A program made the position numbers and the translations under genes. DNA of 64,000 bases from NCBI GenBank assembly GCA_037962975.1, contig CM075671.1, positions 157,717,501 through 157,781,500 of the forward strand, given 5' to 3'. The DNA is from Clitoria ternatea. Lineage: Eukaryota; Streptophyta; Magnoliopsida; Fabales; Fabaceae. The notes under the pieces were generated by a model that was not told the origin of the DNA, made no database searches, and saw only the letters and a program-made list of their open reading frames with translations. Shown piece after piece: positions 36,285-48,353 of this stretch. Numbering within the stretch: the stretch's first letter is position 1; each line of letters begins with the position of its first letter.

Positions 36285-36745
36285 GAGCCAGGCACCATTC
36301 GCTCAAGCGGGTGCCACACTCTCCTAAGCGAGTTCATGTAGACATACCTGGGCGAGCCAACAACATGGTTGAGTGAAAGGGAAAATCAGCATCAGGGGTC
36401 AATCTCGCTTGAGCAAGCCATGCTCGCTTGAGCGAAATTACTCCAGTAACATCAGGCACCTTATTGTCTGATTTTCGCTTGAGTGAGGCTAGGCTCGCCT
36501 AGGCGAAAATCGTCCAGTATCTATCTTTCCCTTGCTCGCTTGAGCGAACCTCCATGCACTGACTGTTTCTCTTGAGCAAAAATGGTCTAGTAACTCTCCC
36601 ACTTGCTCTCGCTCGGGCGAGACCTTACCCGCCTGAGCGAAATAACTCCAGTAGCTAAACCTCTATTTTCAAGAAGATCTAGCCTGAGTGAATTTAGGCC
36701 AGAGGCCACCCCACTGTTATAGGGAGATCTCGCTTGAGCGAGTTA
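36285..36745. repeat. CGCTTGAGCGA short-palindrome cluster
   Basis: About ten or more variants of CGCTTGAGCGA/CGCTCAAGCG within 460 bp near the 3' end of the LTR. The core TCGCTTGAGCGA is almost a perfect palindrome. It occupies the same relative place as the TAATCGATTA cluster in the Tekay LTRs. Confidence 0.8.
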
Positions 36746-38137
36746 TGTAGAAAATGAGAAAACATAACAATTTCATACAACTCAACATGTCAAAATTCAT
36801 CTCATCCCAAATTAATCAAATTCAACATAACATACACATCATATTGCACATTTATAACTTGTTTCAAGTATTAATATCCTTTGAATTCTATCCTAATTCA
36901 AGAATCATATTAAAATTAAGCTCATCATCTCATATATTCGATAAAACATAAATTTTTATATACACCTTCATTCATTCATGAAATTTAACAATCAATAAAC
37001 ATCACAAATCATCATCTTACATCATTTGGGTCATTAATGAAAATTGGCCATACACACCAAGGTCCAATTTTCCTACATGACCCTCAAAAATCATCAACTA
37101 CAATCTAGATGGAAAAATAAGCATACATGTACATTATATGTATACAAAAATCTAGATTTGCTAGCCAAGGCACTTCCTATACACCTATTTACCTCCTTCC
37201 ACAAAATGCACTTCAAAAGATTCACTCCACCCATGAGTGCCCTGTATCACAAGTCTAAAAAGTGGACAACATGGGAGAGTGAGTCATACATTCCAAAAGA
37301 ATGAATATGAATACCATGTGATTATGTACATATACATTAAAACATGTATACTTTGCATACACATATCATTCACCATCTTATTCACCATCATAATACTATC
37401 ATACATATATCACAACCGACATTATAATTTAGGCAAGGTATACAAGAATATACATAATCAAGTCCTTCCACAATTAGACTATTACACAACTCATCACTTT
37501 ACTCAAATTATTATTTGGTATTTATATCTATTATGTTGTCTTAATACATTATCCCATTCTCAACACAACCATCATCATATCTCATCACCTTTGGCATACT
37601 TCCTTGCTATATGCAAATGCTCTTAAGCTAATGCATATGCACAATGGAATATTTCAACAATTGTAGATCTGACTATGGGAATATAACACCGATTATGGGA
37701 TTCAAGTATGATCATCTAACCATACCCCTACTGCAGTAGTAAAATGTGTACACTTATCATTAAATTGAATGCATTTCACCAATCTTTTACTAGTCATTTT
37801 CACCATGACCGCGATAACAACATAATCAATATATGGTGTTATGGGCCAACCATGAGTCATATCATGGCAGCTGTGATCCCAAGGACCACCGGGGACACTT
37901 ACTCATCAAGAGCCACCCCCCACAAGGGTCAACCACATGTGGCTCCCCGTAGCACAACATGGGTAGCTTCGTGACTTACACACCAAGTCACAGGGGAAAT
38001 AACAAATTGCTCGTTCACAGAGCCGCCCTCCCACTGGGCTAACCGGGGGAATCCCTTAAAATTCCAACACCGGCAGCTATGTAGTATGTCATGGATGCAA
38101 ATGCCAATCATATGCATTTCTCACTCTATGCATCATA

Positions 38138-39406
38138 TGTTGGTGTATGTACTACGAGCTATTAATGTATCAATTTTAACTTATCAATAAAATTAGTATT
38201 TTTAGTTTTTTAGACTAATTTTAATGTTATTTATCCTAGAATAATAGGTCATATGAGAATTATTCCTAAAACGTCCCTAATTAAGTATTTACATGAGGAC
38301 ATGTAAATACATTAAGATTAATGTGTGAATGTACTGATGATTTGATCTCACAAATCATGGATATATGATATCAAGTCTTTACACGGGTACACATTAAGAG
38401 TAATGTTGTACTGGACAGACCCACCATGAGAACGTTGCATGGATCGTTACATAAGTGTCATCAACGGTTCTCAATATGATATGGTATACAGTCCTTCGAC
38501 CTGAAGTCACTACGATTCCTACATAAGGAGTTTATTGTTTTAATACAATCAAACGTTATCTGTAATAAGATGACCATAAAGATTGTGATTAGGCAATAGA
38601 CAAATTATGCAGAGGGATGTGAGTGATGTAGATGGAATTTGTCTCTCTTATGTGACAGGAGTGATATCTATGGGCCACTTGATGGAGTGAGACTAACGAA
38701 ATACATGGCCATGTTAGGACAAATAAATATTATATATTTATTCTGTAAAGTCTACTCTGGTATCAAGTAAAATGAATTGGGCCATACAAGGATGACGACG
38801 ACCATGCCTTGGGCCCAAATAGATATCGTGACAAAAGGAATAAATATATAAAATAATTATCACTTATAGGTCATGTCGATGATAAATAATATTCAGACAT
38901 AATGATGTATTGCTAGATACCGCTCTTATTTTATATTAATAATAAAATAGTTTATTATTAATATTACCGAATATTTTACCTATAGGGTCACACACATAGA
39001 GTAAGCTCATCAGAGGATAATTTTATTTTAGTTGGACTGAAAATAAAACTATTTGGGCCTAACTTATTTAGAATGAGTCAGGAGCCCAATGTTTAATGAG
39101 AGCTCAGGTCAAGACCTAAGCCTATATATAGAGCATAAGATGCTCATAGGCTGCTGCTCAAAATTAGATTACAATCAAATTCTGTACTAGCATTTGGATC
39201 TTTGGTTTTCTGGTGGGAGTGCTTGTGTGGACTCCTAAGGGTGAAGCTACAATTGCTTCGATCGAGGAACTCGTTGTGCGTCTATAAGAGGTAATCCCTA
39301 AATCAAAACTTTAATTACATAATGCTTTGAGACATTGTATTTGCAATCCTTATTTTTGGGAATCCTTTGTGTTTCCGTTGCCTGACCCTGATGGGATTCC
39401 CTAACA
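38138..39406 (+). mobile_element. Solo LTR, probably Ty1/copia
   Basis: 1269 bp from TGTTGGTGTATG to GGGATTCCCTAACA, with an imperfect 5-bp duplication (TCATA at 38133-38137, CCATA at 39407-39411). It interrupts the chromovirus LTR, as comparison with 62080-62110 shows. There is no coding region. The TG/CA ends, a TATA box about 280 bp before the end and the size fit a copia LTR, but the superfamily is not proven. Confidence 0.65.
39123..39130 (+). promoter_or_regulatory. TATA box of the solo LTR
   Basis: TATATATA in CCTATATATAGAGC, the only strong TATA candidate in this LTR, defining plus orientation. Confidence 0.5.
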
Positions 39407-41116
39407 CCATATACATGCCACTCATCAAACATCATCACATCATCGTCATCACCAACACCACCTCACATTCCTTATTGGATTTATCACTATTAAGTTTAGT
39501 CTTTGTTTTCAAGTTTGGTATATGGCATATTAACAATTCATTTACCATTTACAATGGCACTCATCATCAATTTTAATCATCAACTTTTCATTATCAAATC
39601 ATGGTATGCTATTCATTCACACCCATTCTCAATCAAACATCAACAACACTCATTTCACATCTATGGTGGTCATAATCATAGCATCATATTATCAAACAAT
39701 CCACACAACCATATAGCATACCATATCTATTCTAATTGCACAATGCATGTTGCCAAACATTATCACCAACATCATCTACACAATATAAATTTCCATAACA
39801 TCATAAGCAAGGTAAACATGCAAGTTGTCATATATGACAATCAAATACTATTCAATTCATGCAATTAGAATATAAAGACTCCTCTCCTATCTCAAGAGAA
39901 GAACTCCAATTGATACGACGTTCCCGCCTTGTCATTTGGAATGGATCCTACATAATCATACATGTAAAATCCTAATTAATCAACCATTCAAGACACAAAT
40001 CCAACTCTAATTAATCATAACCATGTCTATAATTTCATAACATGTATAAGACATGTTATAGACATCATTCTCCTTCACTTATTAGGCTTCAGGAATTCTT
40101 TCCCATTAAACCTTACTTATTATGTTTAAAGGCTACCAACAACTATAGCCCAATATTCACAAGAATGCCTCACCAATCAATACTTATACACTCAATTGCT
40201 TGTATTTGCTCTCAAACACATTATTCAACCAATATTTATAACTTCTCCCAATTCTTAAAAGTTAGGGTTTTCACCAAAACCCAACCATATTCATAAATGC
40301 ATTATAACTCTCATCTTTTTCCAACCATAAATACATCTTCCTTATTTATTATCCCCTTAAGTTTGTATTTATGACAACTCATCTTAGGGTTCATACATTA
40401 AATGCTCTCATTAAACACCTTTTTCACCTACATTATTCCCCTAAGCCATAATAACTCATAACCAATGCATTAACCCATCCAAAAATGGTGAGAGAAGCTT
40501 ACCTTACCCAAAAATGAAAATGGGTTCCAAGAGGGGGAGGTCCACATGAAATTTGGAGAGGAGGGGGAAGAGTTACAAGCTCCAATGATCTCCTTTCAAG
40601 CTTCTCACAAGAACAAAAATAAGGGGAGAAAGAAAGGGTCACCACTTTGTTAGGGTTTTTGGAAGAGAAGAAGAGAAGATGGAGTAGAGAAATGGAGAAG
40701 AAGAGGTTAAGTGTTTTTCCAAATGGGTCAGCAAACACACGAAAATGAGGAGGGGAAATATGGCTTTAGGTTTTAATTTTTAACTCTCTCATTAAAGATT
40801 CATCGTTTTTTGGCAAACAGGATCTCTGTTTGGGCTCAATCTTCAACTAAAAATTATTCCGAATACATATTTGGACTCCCAATAATATTCTTAATAGCCC
40901 TGACTAATATCACCCCAATCGAAGATACTTGGTCTGACACCTATATTTTAATCGGGTCAATTTTCAGCTTATTCAGTCCCAATAAATTACCAATAGTCCC
41001 CTAAAAATCTTAATTTAATTAATTCCAATATTTTGGGACATTAAATAATCTATATTTCATTATTCAATATTTATTTCCTTAATTAATTTTCTATTTTTAA
41101 ATTTTAGGATGTTACA

Positions 41117-41525
41117 TAAAGTGTTAATGATGAGACTCATATAAAGCAATTGGATTCATGTTGAAGGATTTGCAAGATGTCTGTAGAGGCTCCTATCTTG
41201 ATGAAGTATGAGAGTAGAGTCTGGTTGATAAAGGTTGCCTTTAGTAGGAGACTCTTTCATATTCTTAAGGCTTGCAGTATGGCTTGACGAGTCTGGGTCT
41301 CGTATGAGTCCAAATGAGCTTTTTACGTTGAAGAATATTTCAGATCTTGATTTCTTCTTTGTTTCATCTTACCAGACTTGTGTTGTGCAGAAGCCCCTTT
41401 TGTTTTATAGCCCATGCTTTGTATTCTAAAACACTTAGACAAACTATCAAATATTAACAAATTATAACTTTGATTAAATTAGAATACTTAATTTTGGTTA
41501 TCAACAAATCTAAGATTTTTTCACT
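41117..41525 (-). mobile_element. 5' LTR of the LARD-like element, outer segment
   Basis: It aligns with 7518-7926 of the left LTR with only scattered differences (both share GAAGTATGAGAGTAGAGTCT). It ends inside TCTAAGATTTTTT, where gypsy integrase sequence begins without a recognisable LTR end or duplication. Confidence 0.75.
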
Positions 41526-42360
41526 TCACACTCACCAAGAAGGTCTAGCTTATAAGAATTGTTACTGAAGAGACCATCACCAAGATGACTAAGTTTGTAC
41601 TTCTTGAGAGTGGGAAACCTTTTCTTCCTTAAATGAAACCAAACCTAACCTCAAAAGATACCTCTATTCTTTCTTTATTAGCACACCTAGCATAACGCTC
41701 ATTTTCCCTTTGTATTTGGTCCCTAACCCTCTTATGAAACTCTCTAACATATTTAGCCTTAGCCTTACCATCCACATGTATAAGATCATCAGATATGACA
41801 ATAGGTAAAAGGTTAAGTGGGGTAAAAGCATTGTAACCATATATAATCTCAAATGGATTATGTTTGGTGGTGAAGTGTACTACCATATTAATAGTAAACT
41901 CAACATGTAGTAGACACTTATCCTAAGATTTCATATTCTTTTCCATAATGACCCAAAGAAGAGTAAAAAAGGTCTTATTTACAATCTTAGTTTGTCCATT
42001 TGTTTGTGGATGACATGTAATAGAGAAGAGAAACTTAGTTCTTAGCCTTGCCTATAGGGTCCTTTAAAAATGGATAAGGAACTTGGTATCTCTATCACTA
42101 ATAATAGTTTTAAGAATATGAAGCTTCATTATCTCTTTAAAGAAGATTTTAGAAATATGACTTTTATCATCTACCGTGATAAGGGATAAAATGAGCTATC
42201 TTACTAAACCTATCAGCTATAACAAAGATGGAGTCCATACCCTTTTTGGGTTATAGGAAAACCAAGCACAAAGTCCATGCTAATGTCAACCTAAGGGATG
42301 ACAGGTGTAGGTAAGTGAGTGTAAAGGCCATGTGGTAACACCTTAGACCTAGTATGATAC
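41526..42360 (-). pseudogene. Ty3/gypsy integrase fragment, right copy
   Basis: From 42350 down the minus strand reads RSKVLPHGLYTHLPTP, DISMDFVLGFP (first catalytic Asp), then HPQTNGQTKIVNKT, TKHNPFEIIYGYNAFTPLNL, RENERYARCANK and the C-terminal HLGDG/KLDLLGE block near 41600-41530. Stops and indels interrupt it. The Glu of the triad appears as Lys in TKIVNK. It overlaps in content with 5815-6029, so it is a second copy and not the other half of one interrupted element. Confidence 0.75.
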
Positions 42361-43112
42361 CCAAATATAGTGTGGGCATTGACAGTATGTCCAGATCAAA
42401 ACTAAAGTAAAAAATATTATTTACACCAATTCTAAATTTTAACCAGTGATATATATTGGGTGTTACACCATATTCAATTAACATATGATGTAAAAAAGGA
42501 AATAAATCCTAAATTAATAAGGCCTTAAATCTTTAACTCACATCTAACTTTTGTATCCCTCTCTTATCTATTTGAATGTGGCCTCAAATCCCTTACATCT
42601 AACTTCTGTATTCTAACCCTCATCTCTTAAATCACCATGTCTCTTTTTCTTGTCACGTTGTCTCTCTACCCATCATGCTTTTTACTCCCTCTGTGTCATT
42701 TGCTCCCTTCACATGGTGGAGGAACCTCATTCTCCATCTCTATCGTGCACTATGAATGTTGTTCTTGGAAAGCTTCTATCACTTATTGCTTATCTTGTAG
42801 ATTTCTTATTACTCTCTCACATTCACTCACTCTTTCAAAGATCTTTTTCTTTTTATTTGATAATAAACAACAAAACTTATTTTTAAATCTCAAACAATAG
42901 TTACACAAAACAAGAGGTAAGACTTTTCTCTTATTCTCTTGTTGTATCTATCTTCTAGTTGTTCTATTACCATTGGATTTTTTTTTACTTCTTCACTTTA
43001 GCCATTTTTGAGGAATCTAAGATTTACTTCATTATTTGCTTCATTATAGCAAATTTACTCTTTATAAGATTTATTTTGGATTTTAATATAGGTTATGTGC
43101 TAGATCTGGCTT
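42361..43112. other. Non-coding flank of the Tekay insertion
   Basis: AT-rich, with no recognisable gene. Two short open frames (42637-42900, 42959-43162) are hydrophobic and unremarkable. Together with 55477 onward it represents the pre-insertion locus. Confidence 0.4.
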
Positions 43113-43456
43113 CAATATGTAACATCCCAAATTTTAAAATAGAGAATAAAATAAGAAAATAACTATTGAATAATTCAATGTGAACAAATTAACATCCTAA
43201 AATATTAGAAATAATTTAATTGAGATTTTCGGAGACTGTTAGTGAATTATTGAGACCGGATAAGCAGAAAACTAACCCGGATAAAATATGGGTGTCACAC
43301 CAAGTATCTCCGATTGAGATGACGTTGGTCAGGGCTGTAGATAATATTTTTGGGAATCCGAATATGTATTCGGAATAACTTTTAGAATAAGTATGGAGCC
43401 CGAACAGAGAGCCTGTTTATTTAAAAACAGAAGAGTTTAATGAAAGGTTAAATATT

Positions 43457-43464
43457 TATAAATA
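43457..43464 (+). promoter_or_regulatory. TATA box of the Tekay 5' LTR
   Basis: TATAAATA, followed about 15 bp later by a long pyrimidine-rich leader. In the 3' LTR the same place reads TTAAAAATA (near 52120), so only the 5' copy keeps the box. Confidence 0.55.
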
Positions 43465-43720
43465 AAAACCTCACTCTTTTCACTCTCATTCTCGTAACCC
43501 TCTCTTTTTCTCTCATGCAAACACACTTCTTCTCTTTTATCATCCTCTTCATCTCTTTTCCCTCTCTAACCCTAAGCCAAGGTGCTACCCTCCTTTCTCC
43601 CTCTCATTTTCATTTCATGAAGGCTTAGAGAAGGCTTGGAGCTTGAAGTTCTTCTCTCTTCTTCTCCTTAATTTCGTGTGGTCCTCTTCTCTTTTGAGAA
43701 TTCCTCCATTACTTCACTTG

Positions 43721-43728
43721 AGGTAAGA
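43721..43728 (+). promoter_or_regulatory. Conserved splice-donor-like site in the LTR leader
   Basis: AGGTAAGA at the end of the CT-rich leader. The 3' LTR has it at 52385-52392, the solo LTR at 58676 has GAGGTAAGT near 59290, and the minus-strand chromovirus LTR has GTAAGGTAAGC near 40500. A leader intron toward gag is possible. Confidence 0.4.
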
Positions 43729-44807
43729 TTTTAGCCATTTTTCAAGAATAGGAACCTTTAGTTATGTGTCCATAAGGTTAAGAGGGCATTAAATGTATGT
43801 GGGTTGTTAGGAGAAGCTTTAAATGTGGAAACCCTAAGGTGGGTGTCATAAATACAAGCTTAAAATGGTATTAATGGGGTAGATGCATTTATTGTTAGAA
43901 GGAGATGAGAATGTATGATTATTTTTGAATGTTAATGGGTTTGGTGAAACCCTAACCTTATAAATTGGGGGAAATATGATGTGTGGGTAGATGGGCATTA
44001 ATTAATGGTGAGAATGTCATTAATGTTAGAGTGTAATCATAAATGATGATTGGAGATGGTGGTTGGAAACCATAAATGAAAACCCCCTTAGAATGAGTTA
44101 AATGTAAAGTTGGTGAATGGGGTACCCTAATTAATTAAGTTGTCATTTTGATGAAAATGAATGGTGATTTAAGGGAAGGAATTCCCGAAGCCTAATAAGG
44201 TAAATGGATAAAACCTATAAATAGCTTCTACATGATGAGAATCATGTGTACATATGTATGTATATGTATATTCAAATAGAGTTTGAATGAATAATTGATG
44301 TGGTCCTATAATTGATTGGTGTAGGGCTTGATAATACTTGTGAGTCGGGAACATCAAACCCGGAAGTTTACTTCTCTTGAGGTAGGAGAGGGGTGTATTT
44401 TCTAAATGTATGAGAACTTGTATGATGATAATGTATGTATTGATGTAATGTGGCATGTTTCCTTGAATGGATGTAGTATCATATGTATGTGATGAGAAAT
44501 TGAGTTAGATTCTTATAATGAATGATTATGGATAAGACCTTATTGAGGTTAAGATTGGTATAATGTGTGATGACATAATATGGATTCCATGTGTGGCTTG
44601 ATGAATATTTGAAATCCTTGACTTAATGATTCTTGAATATTATGATTGGAATATATACATATGTTTGAATATGTGGAATTAACATGGTAATTGAGTAGGA
44701 GTATACCCTAGATGAGAGGGTGAGGTAATCTATATGAGGTTGAGGCACGCATGAGAATTGTTGCATACATAGCATGGCATGCATATCATGATGATGTTGA
44801 AAAGTGG

Positions 44808-45100
44808 TTGCGATCACTTGATGTTGGAATACAAAGGGCTTGTGAGTTCCTGTGATTATTGGACCGGTGGTTGCGATCACCTGGTATTTGAAATAAAAGG
44901 CCCTGCGGGACCATTGAGATTGTATGCCTATGGTTGCGATCATGAGGCGGGAGTACCCCTTGCGAGGCGGGAAACCATTATGAATTGTTGAACGTGGTTG
45001 CGATCACGAGAGAGCACCTTGCGAGGCTACTAAAGGAAGTACCCCTTGCGAGGCGGGAAACCAATTTGAATGAATGAATAATTATGGTGGTTGCGATCAC
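44808..45100 (+). repeat. GGTTGCGATCAC and CCTTGCGAGGCGGGA repeats
   Basis: Five copies of GGTTGCGATCA spaced about 60-70 bp, interleaved with three CCTTGCGAGGC units. The 3' LTR counterpart is 53469-53765 with some mutated copies (GCTACGATC, GTTGTGATC). Confidence 0.8.
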
Positions 45101-46189
45101 CTGGGGAAATGGAATCGGATCCGTGCATATGTATCTTAACACCAGCATGTGCATTAGCCATAGAAGCATGGCATAGAGTGGTATCCCGTTGAGGAGATTG
45201 TGTGAGGAGTAGGTGGAACTCCTTTTTTAATTGCTAACCGTAATTGGGTTAATGGTAGATGTAACCTTGTGAATCTAAATCGATATGTGTGTTCAATGAA
45301 TTTAATGAACGATTGATTTTGTGTTGATTGCCCTTCTCTTACGGGAAAATATTTATATTGTATTCATGTATATATTATCACATTTGTTAGATTTTCATCA
45401 TTGAGAAAGTATACTCACTCTACATGTGGTATATCTTTTTATCTCCTGTGTTGTAGGGCTTGCCTATGGAGCTATTGTGTGGAGAAGAGATGTGAAGGAA
45501 GCCTATTTTGGGTAAAGAATGCCTTGGCCGGCAATTGTTTTGAGTTTGTGGGTTTTACTTGACTTTTTGTAATGTATAGAGTTATAATGAATATTTTGTA
45601 TGGCCAAGGATTGGTATAGACCTTAGTATGGATGATGAATAGACAATGTTGATTATAGAAGGTCATGTAGGAAAATGAGACCTTGCGTGTATGGCTCATT
45701 TTCATTAATGACCTTTGGTAAGGTGTAATACCGCTTATGACGTTTGAATCTCAGTTATTTGATAACTGGATGTTGAAAGTTATGAATTATAGCTTTTTAT
45801 GATGTGTGTTTGAGATTTTATATGATTGTTTTGTACAAAAGCTAGGAATTAGTATGGTCAAATGGTGATTTATGAGGTTTGATGTAATATGATGAATGCA
45901 AAAGATTAAGTATGTTAGTTGTGGTTTGTGGGAAATGGAATAGATCCATTTTGTCAAAAGTAGACCCCTTGGTTGCCTCAAAATGCCTTAAAATGAGATA
46001 AATACATTTATGCGCATAATTTTCTCGTTTTTAGGAATTTTCATGTGTGGCCAGTTGCCACACGTCACAATTAATATGTCTTAGCTTGTGTTAAAATTTG
46101 GTGGCATTCCGATACCATTTGCATAGGTTTTGGTAGTTGAGAAGTTCAATTTTCTTCCAAAATCTGCATAACTTCTGCGTAATGGTAGG

Positions 46190-46620
46190 GTGTAATCGAT
46201 TAGCTCCACTGACATAATCGATTACAAGGCCTCTGTCTTTAAGTTAATTGATTATATTTATTACTATAATCGATTATGCAACCTCTCAAAGCCTTGTAAT
46301 CGATTAGACTGTTCTGGTAATCAAATAGGAGGAATACCTGATACATTACAAAAATTCTAGTAGCCCGATAATCAATTACTCCCTACTCTATAATCGATTA
46401 GCATAGATTCCAGTAGCTTGGCAATTGATTATAATCAGTTTTGTAATCGATTATGGACCAAACAGAACCATGGTAATCGATTAAGGTCACTGATGTAATC
46501 GATTAGGAATAACACCTGATTCATTGTGCCATTTCCAGGGGTTTAGTAATCGATTATCCCTTATCCTGTAATCGATTAGGGACTTTGATTTGCACAGTGG
46601 TTAATCGATTATATCAATTG
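46190..46620. repeat. TAATCGATTA short-palindrome cluster
   Basis: About fifteen copies of the palindrome TAATCGATTA or one-base variants in 430 bp. The 3' LTR counterpart is 54855-55275, where more copies are intact. Confidence 0.85.
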
Positions 46621-46668
46621 GAGATTGAAATGGTATTACTTAACTATATCTTGCGTACTCTGATGCCT

Positions 46669-46690
46669 TCTCATATCTTCATATATGAGA
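46669..46690 (+). other. Conserved LTR hairpin
   Basis: Arms TCTCATAT and ATATGAGA around CTTCAT, 116 bp before the LTR end. Also in the 3' LTR (55334-55355), the minus-strand chromovirus LTR (36054-36075) and, with one arm change, the solo LTR (63582-63603). Confidence 0.65.
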
Positions 46691-46809
46691 CAGGTTATCG
46701 AAGATCCGGGGAAGTGACTTAATAGTTTTCTAGGTCGCTTTCACTCTACTCATAAATGAATTTAAAAATTGTGAAAAATTTACCCCCCTGATTTTGGGGC
46801 GTCACAACC

Positions 46810-46821
46810 TGGTATCAGAGC
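46810..46821 (+). other. Primer binding site of the Tekay element (tRNA-iMet type)
   Basis: TGGTATCAGAGC three bases after the 5' LTR, the standard initiator-Met primer site. Confidence 0.9.
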
Positions 46822-47195
46822 ATTATTTGCTCTTTACTGCTGTGATTAATTATTATTATTAGAGCATGACATTCATTTAATGAATGATTGCCATTGTTGC
46901 TTGACTATGTATGAATTGACTATGGATTAAATGTGATTGCTATGAGTTTGGCCAAGCTTTCTTCGCACTATTCTCCCTCAATGATGAATCCTTATGTTTT
47001 GTGAATGCATGCGACACCATGATATGATGATATGCTTTTATGAGCTTTAATATTAATTGGTTGATATTGGACTCCATGATGGAGGGCCATAACTTAATTT
47101 TTATGATGAAGTACTATAGTATGAAACTATAGAGGGGTTTATGAATGAGTTTACTGATGATAGTTGAATCTTATGTTATGATTATAGATATTGAG

Positions 47196-48353
47196 ATGGC
47201 CCGTCGTCATCAAGATAATGATGACGCTATAGCTAGAGCTTTGAATCCTTTTACGGACCTCCTTGAGTCGTAAAACCATGATAGATAAGAAGCAAAAAGG
47301 TAACTTGCTCCTGCTGTTCAAGGTACTCAAGGCCTTGACATGTTCTTGAAGCGGAAACGATCTGAGTTTCATGGTGGATTTAGACCCGAACAAGCCTATG
47401 TTTGGATCCGAGATGTTAAGTGGATCTTCGATAATTTCGAATGCAATGAGCTCCAGAAAGTGGAATACCCTGTTTTTATGCTGAGGGATGAAGCAGAGAC
47501 TTGGCGGAGACTCACCAAGAGTAGAATGATTGCTACTACTATTCCCTTGACTTAGGAAAATTTTAAGTTTGAACTCATGAGAAAGTATGTGCCCGAAAGC
47601 TATAAGAGTAAGAAGGAGCTTGAATTCATGGAACTCAAGCAAGGCACAATGACGGTGGAAGAGTATGCTTCCAAATTTGAGGAGCTTTGTGAATTCTAGC
47701 CTCTTTATCAACAAGAGGGAACCGAAGCCTCCAAGTGAGTAAAGTTTGAGAACGGCCTACGCCCTGACATTCAAAGGGCCATTTGTCATCAAGAAATCCG
47801 AAGCTTCACAGTACTTATGAATAAGTGCCGCATTTATGAAGAACATGCTCTACCTCATCATTCCAAATTTAACTCTAAGTTGAAGGGCCAATCTTCCAGC
47901 TTCAAGAGGCAAGGGAATTTCAGAAGGGGAAGCTTTCAGAGGGGTCCTTATTCTAATGTCCAAGCTAGAGGCGGTGGACATGGTAACACTTTTGGTCGGG
48001 GCAATGCAAATGCCAATGGGCCAAGGTGCTACAGGTGTGGTGGTCCACACTATGTTCATGAATGTGTGCACCTTAAGGACGTGGTATGCTTTAATTATGA
48101 TCAGGTGGGACATATCCATCCTGCATGCCCTTTGCTCATAAGACTGACTCCGATGCAAGCTAACACTCCCAACAGTGCTAATGCACCCGCTCATGTGAAC
48201 AGCAGAGGCCACAATGATGGTCGGGGCCGTGGTAATGGAAACAATGGTGGCCGAAATAGTGGTCGTGGTGGCTATAACGGTGGGAGGCATGGTAACGGTC
48301 GAGGTAATGGCGATGGTGCTCGCGATGGAAATAGGAACGGTGGAAATCTCTAA
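47196..48353 (+). pseudogene. Gag of the Tekay element
   Basis: ATG 47196 opens MARRHQDNDDAIARALNPF, colinear with the gag of the minus-strand relative. The core has GLDMFLKRKRSEFHGGFRP and KYVPESYKSKKELEFMELK. The zinc knuckles near 48030-48125 are CYRCGGPHYVHEC and CFNYDQVGHIHPAC, the second with Tyr (48096-48098) for a zinc Cys. A Gly/Asn/Arg-rich tail follows. In-frame stops are at 47271, 47286, 47301, 47553, 47697, 47736 and 48351, with no frameshift. Confidence 0.88.

Larger units (their letters stand above)
33461..41116 (-). mobile_element. 3'-truncated Tekay/Del-like chromovirus
   Basis: On the minus strand: LTR 41116-35944 (starting TGTAACATCC), primer site 35940-35929, gag from 35580, a decayed protease and the first part of RT, ending abruptly at 33461. 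RNase H, integrase, chromodomain and 3' LTR are missing. The left junction with the LARD LTR also lacks about 750 bp of that LTR, so one deletion probably removed both. The LTR hosts another solo LTR at 38138-39406. Confidence 0.8.
35944..41116 (-). mobile_element. 5' LTR of the truncated chromovirus, interrupted
   Basis: About 3.9 kb without the inserted solo LTR. The minus strand starts TGTAACATCCTAAAA and ends GGGGCGTCTTA; the last bases are changed from the usual GTCACA. Blocks in its middle (37780-38130) match 62100-62470 of the solo LTR on the right of the window, so the two families are related. A TCTCATAT hairpin lies at 36054-36075 and a donor-like GTAAG near 40500. Confidence 0.8.
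6030..41525 (-). mobile_element. LARD-like non-autonomous LTR retrotransposon with nested insertions
   Basis: Two related LTR segments in the same orientation bracket this interval: 6030-7926 (3' LTR) and 32757-33460 plus 41117-41525 (5' LTR, split). A tRNA-iMet primer site in minus orientation (32740-32751) lies beside the right LTR. With the nested elements removed the internal region is only about 3 kb and encodes one fossil ORF, not gag-pol, hence non-autonomous. The element hosts a solo LTR, a full Ogre element and a truncated chromovirus. No matching target duplication is found at its outer ends, so at least one end is rearranged. Confidence 0.65.
43118..46806 (+). mobile_element. 5' LTR of the Tekay element
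   Basis: 3689 bp, TGTAACATCC to GGCGTCACA. In order: TATA candidate at 43457, CT-rich leader, donor-like AG/GTAAGA at 43723, a long AT-rich part, GGTTGCGATCAC repeats (44808-45100), TAATCGATTA cluster (46190-46620), and a hairpin at 46669. Confidence 0.92.

Noticed and set aside
42637..43162. Possible small secreted proteins in the Tekay flank
   Set aside because: Short, hydrophobic, overlapping frames without conserved residues, promoter or splice context. One runs into the LTR.
44169..45981. Several His/Ile/Tyr-rich minus-strand open frames
   Set aside because: They occur identically in both Tekay LTRs (also 52834-54645), have AT-rich, low-complexity composition and no motif.
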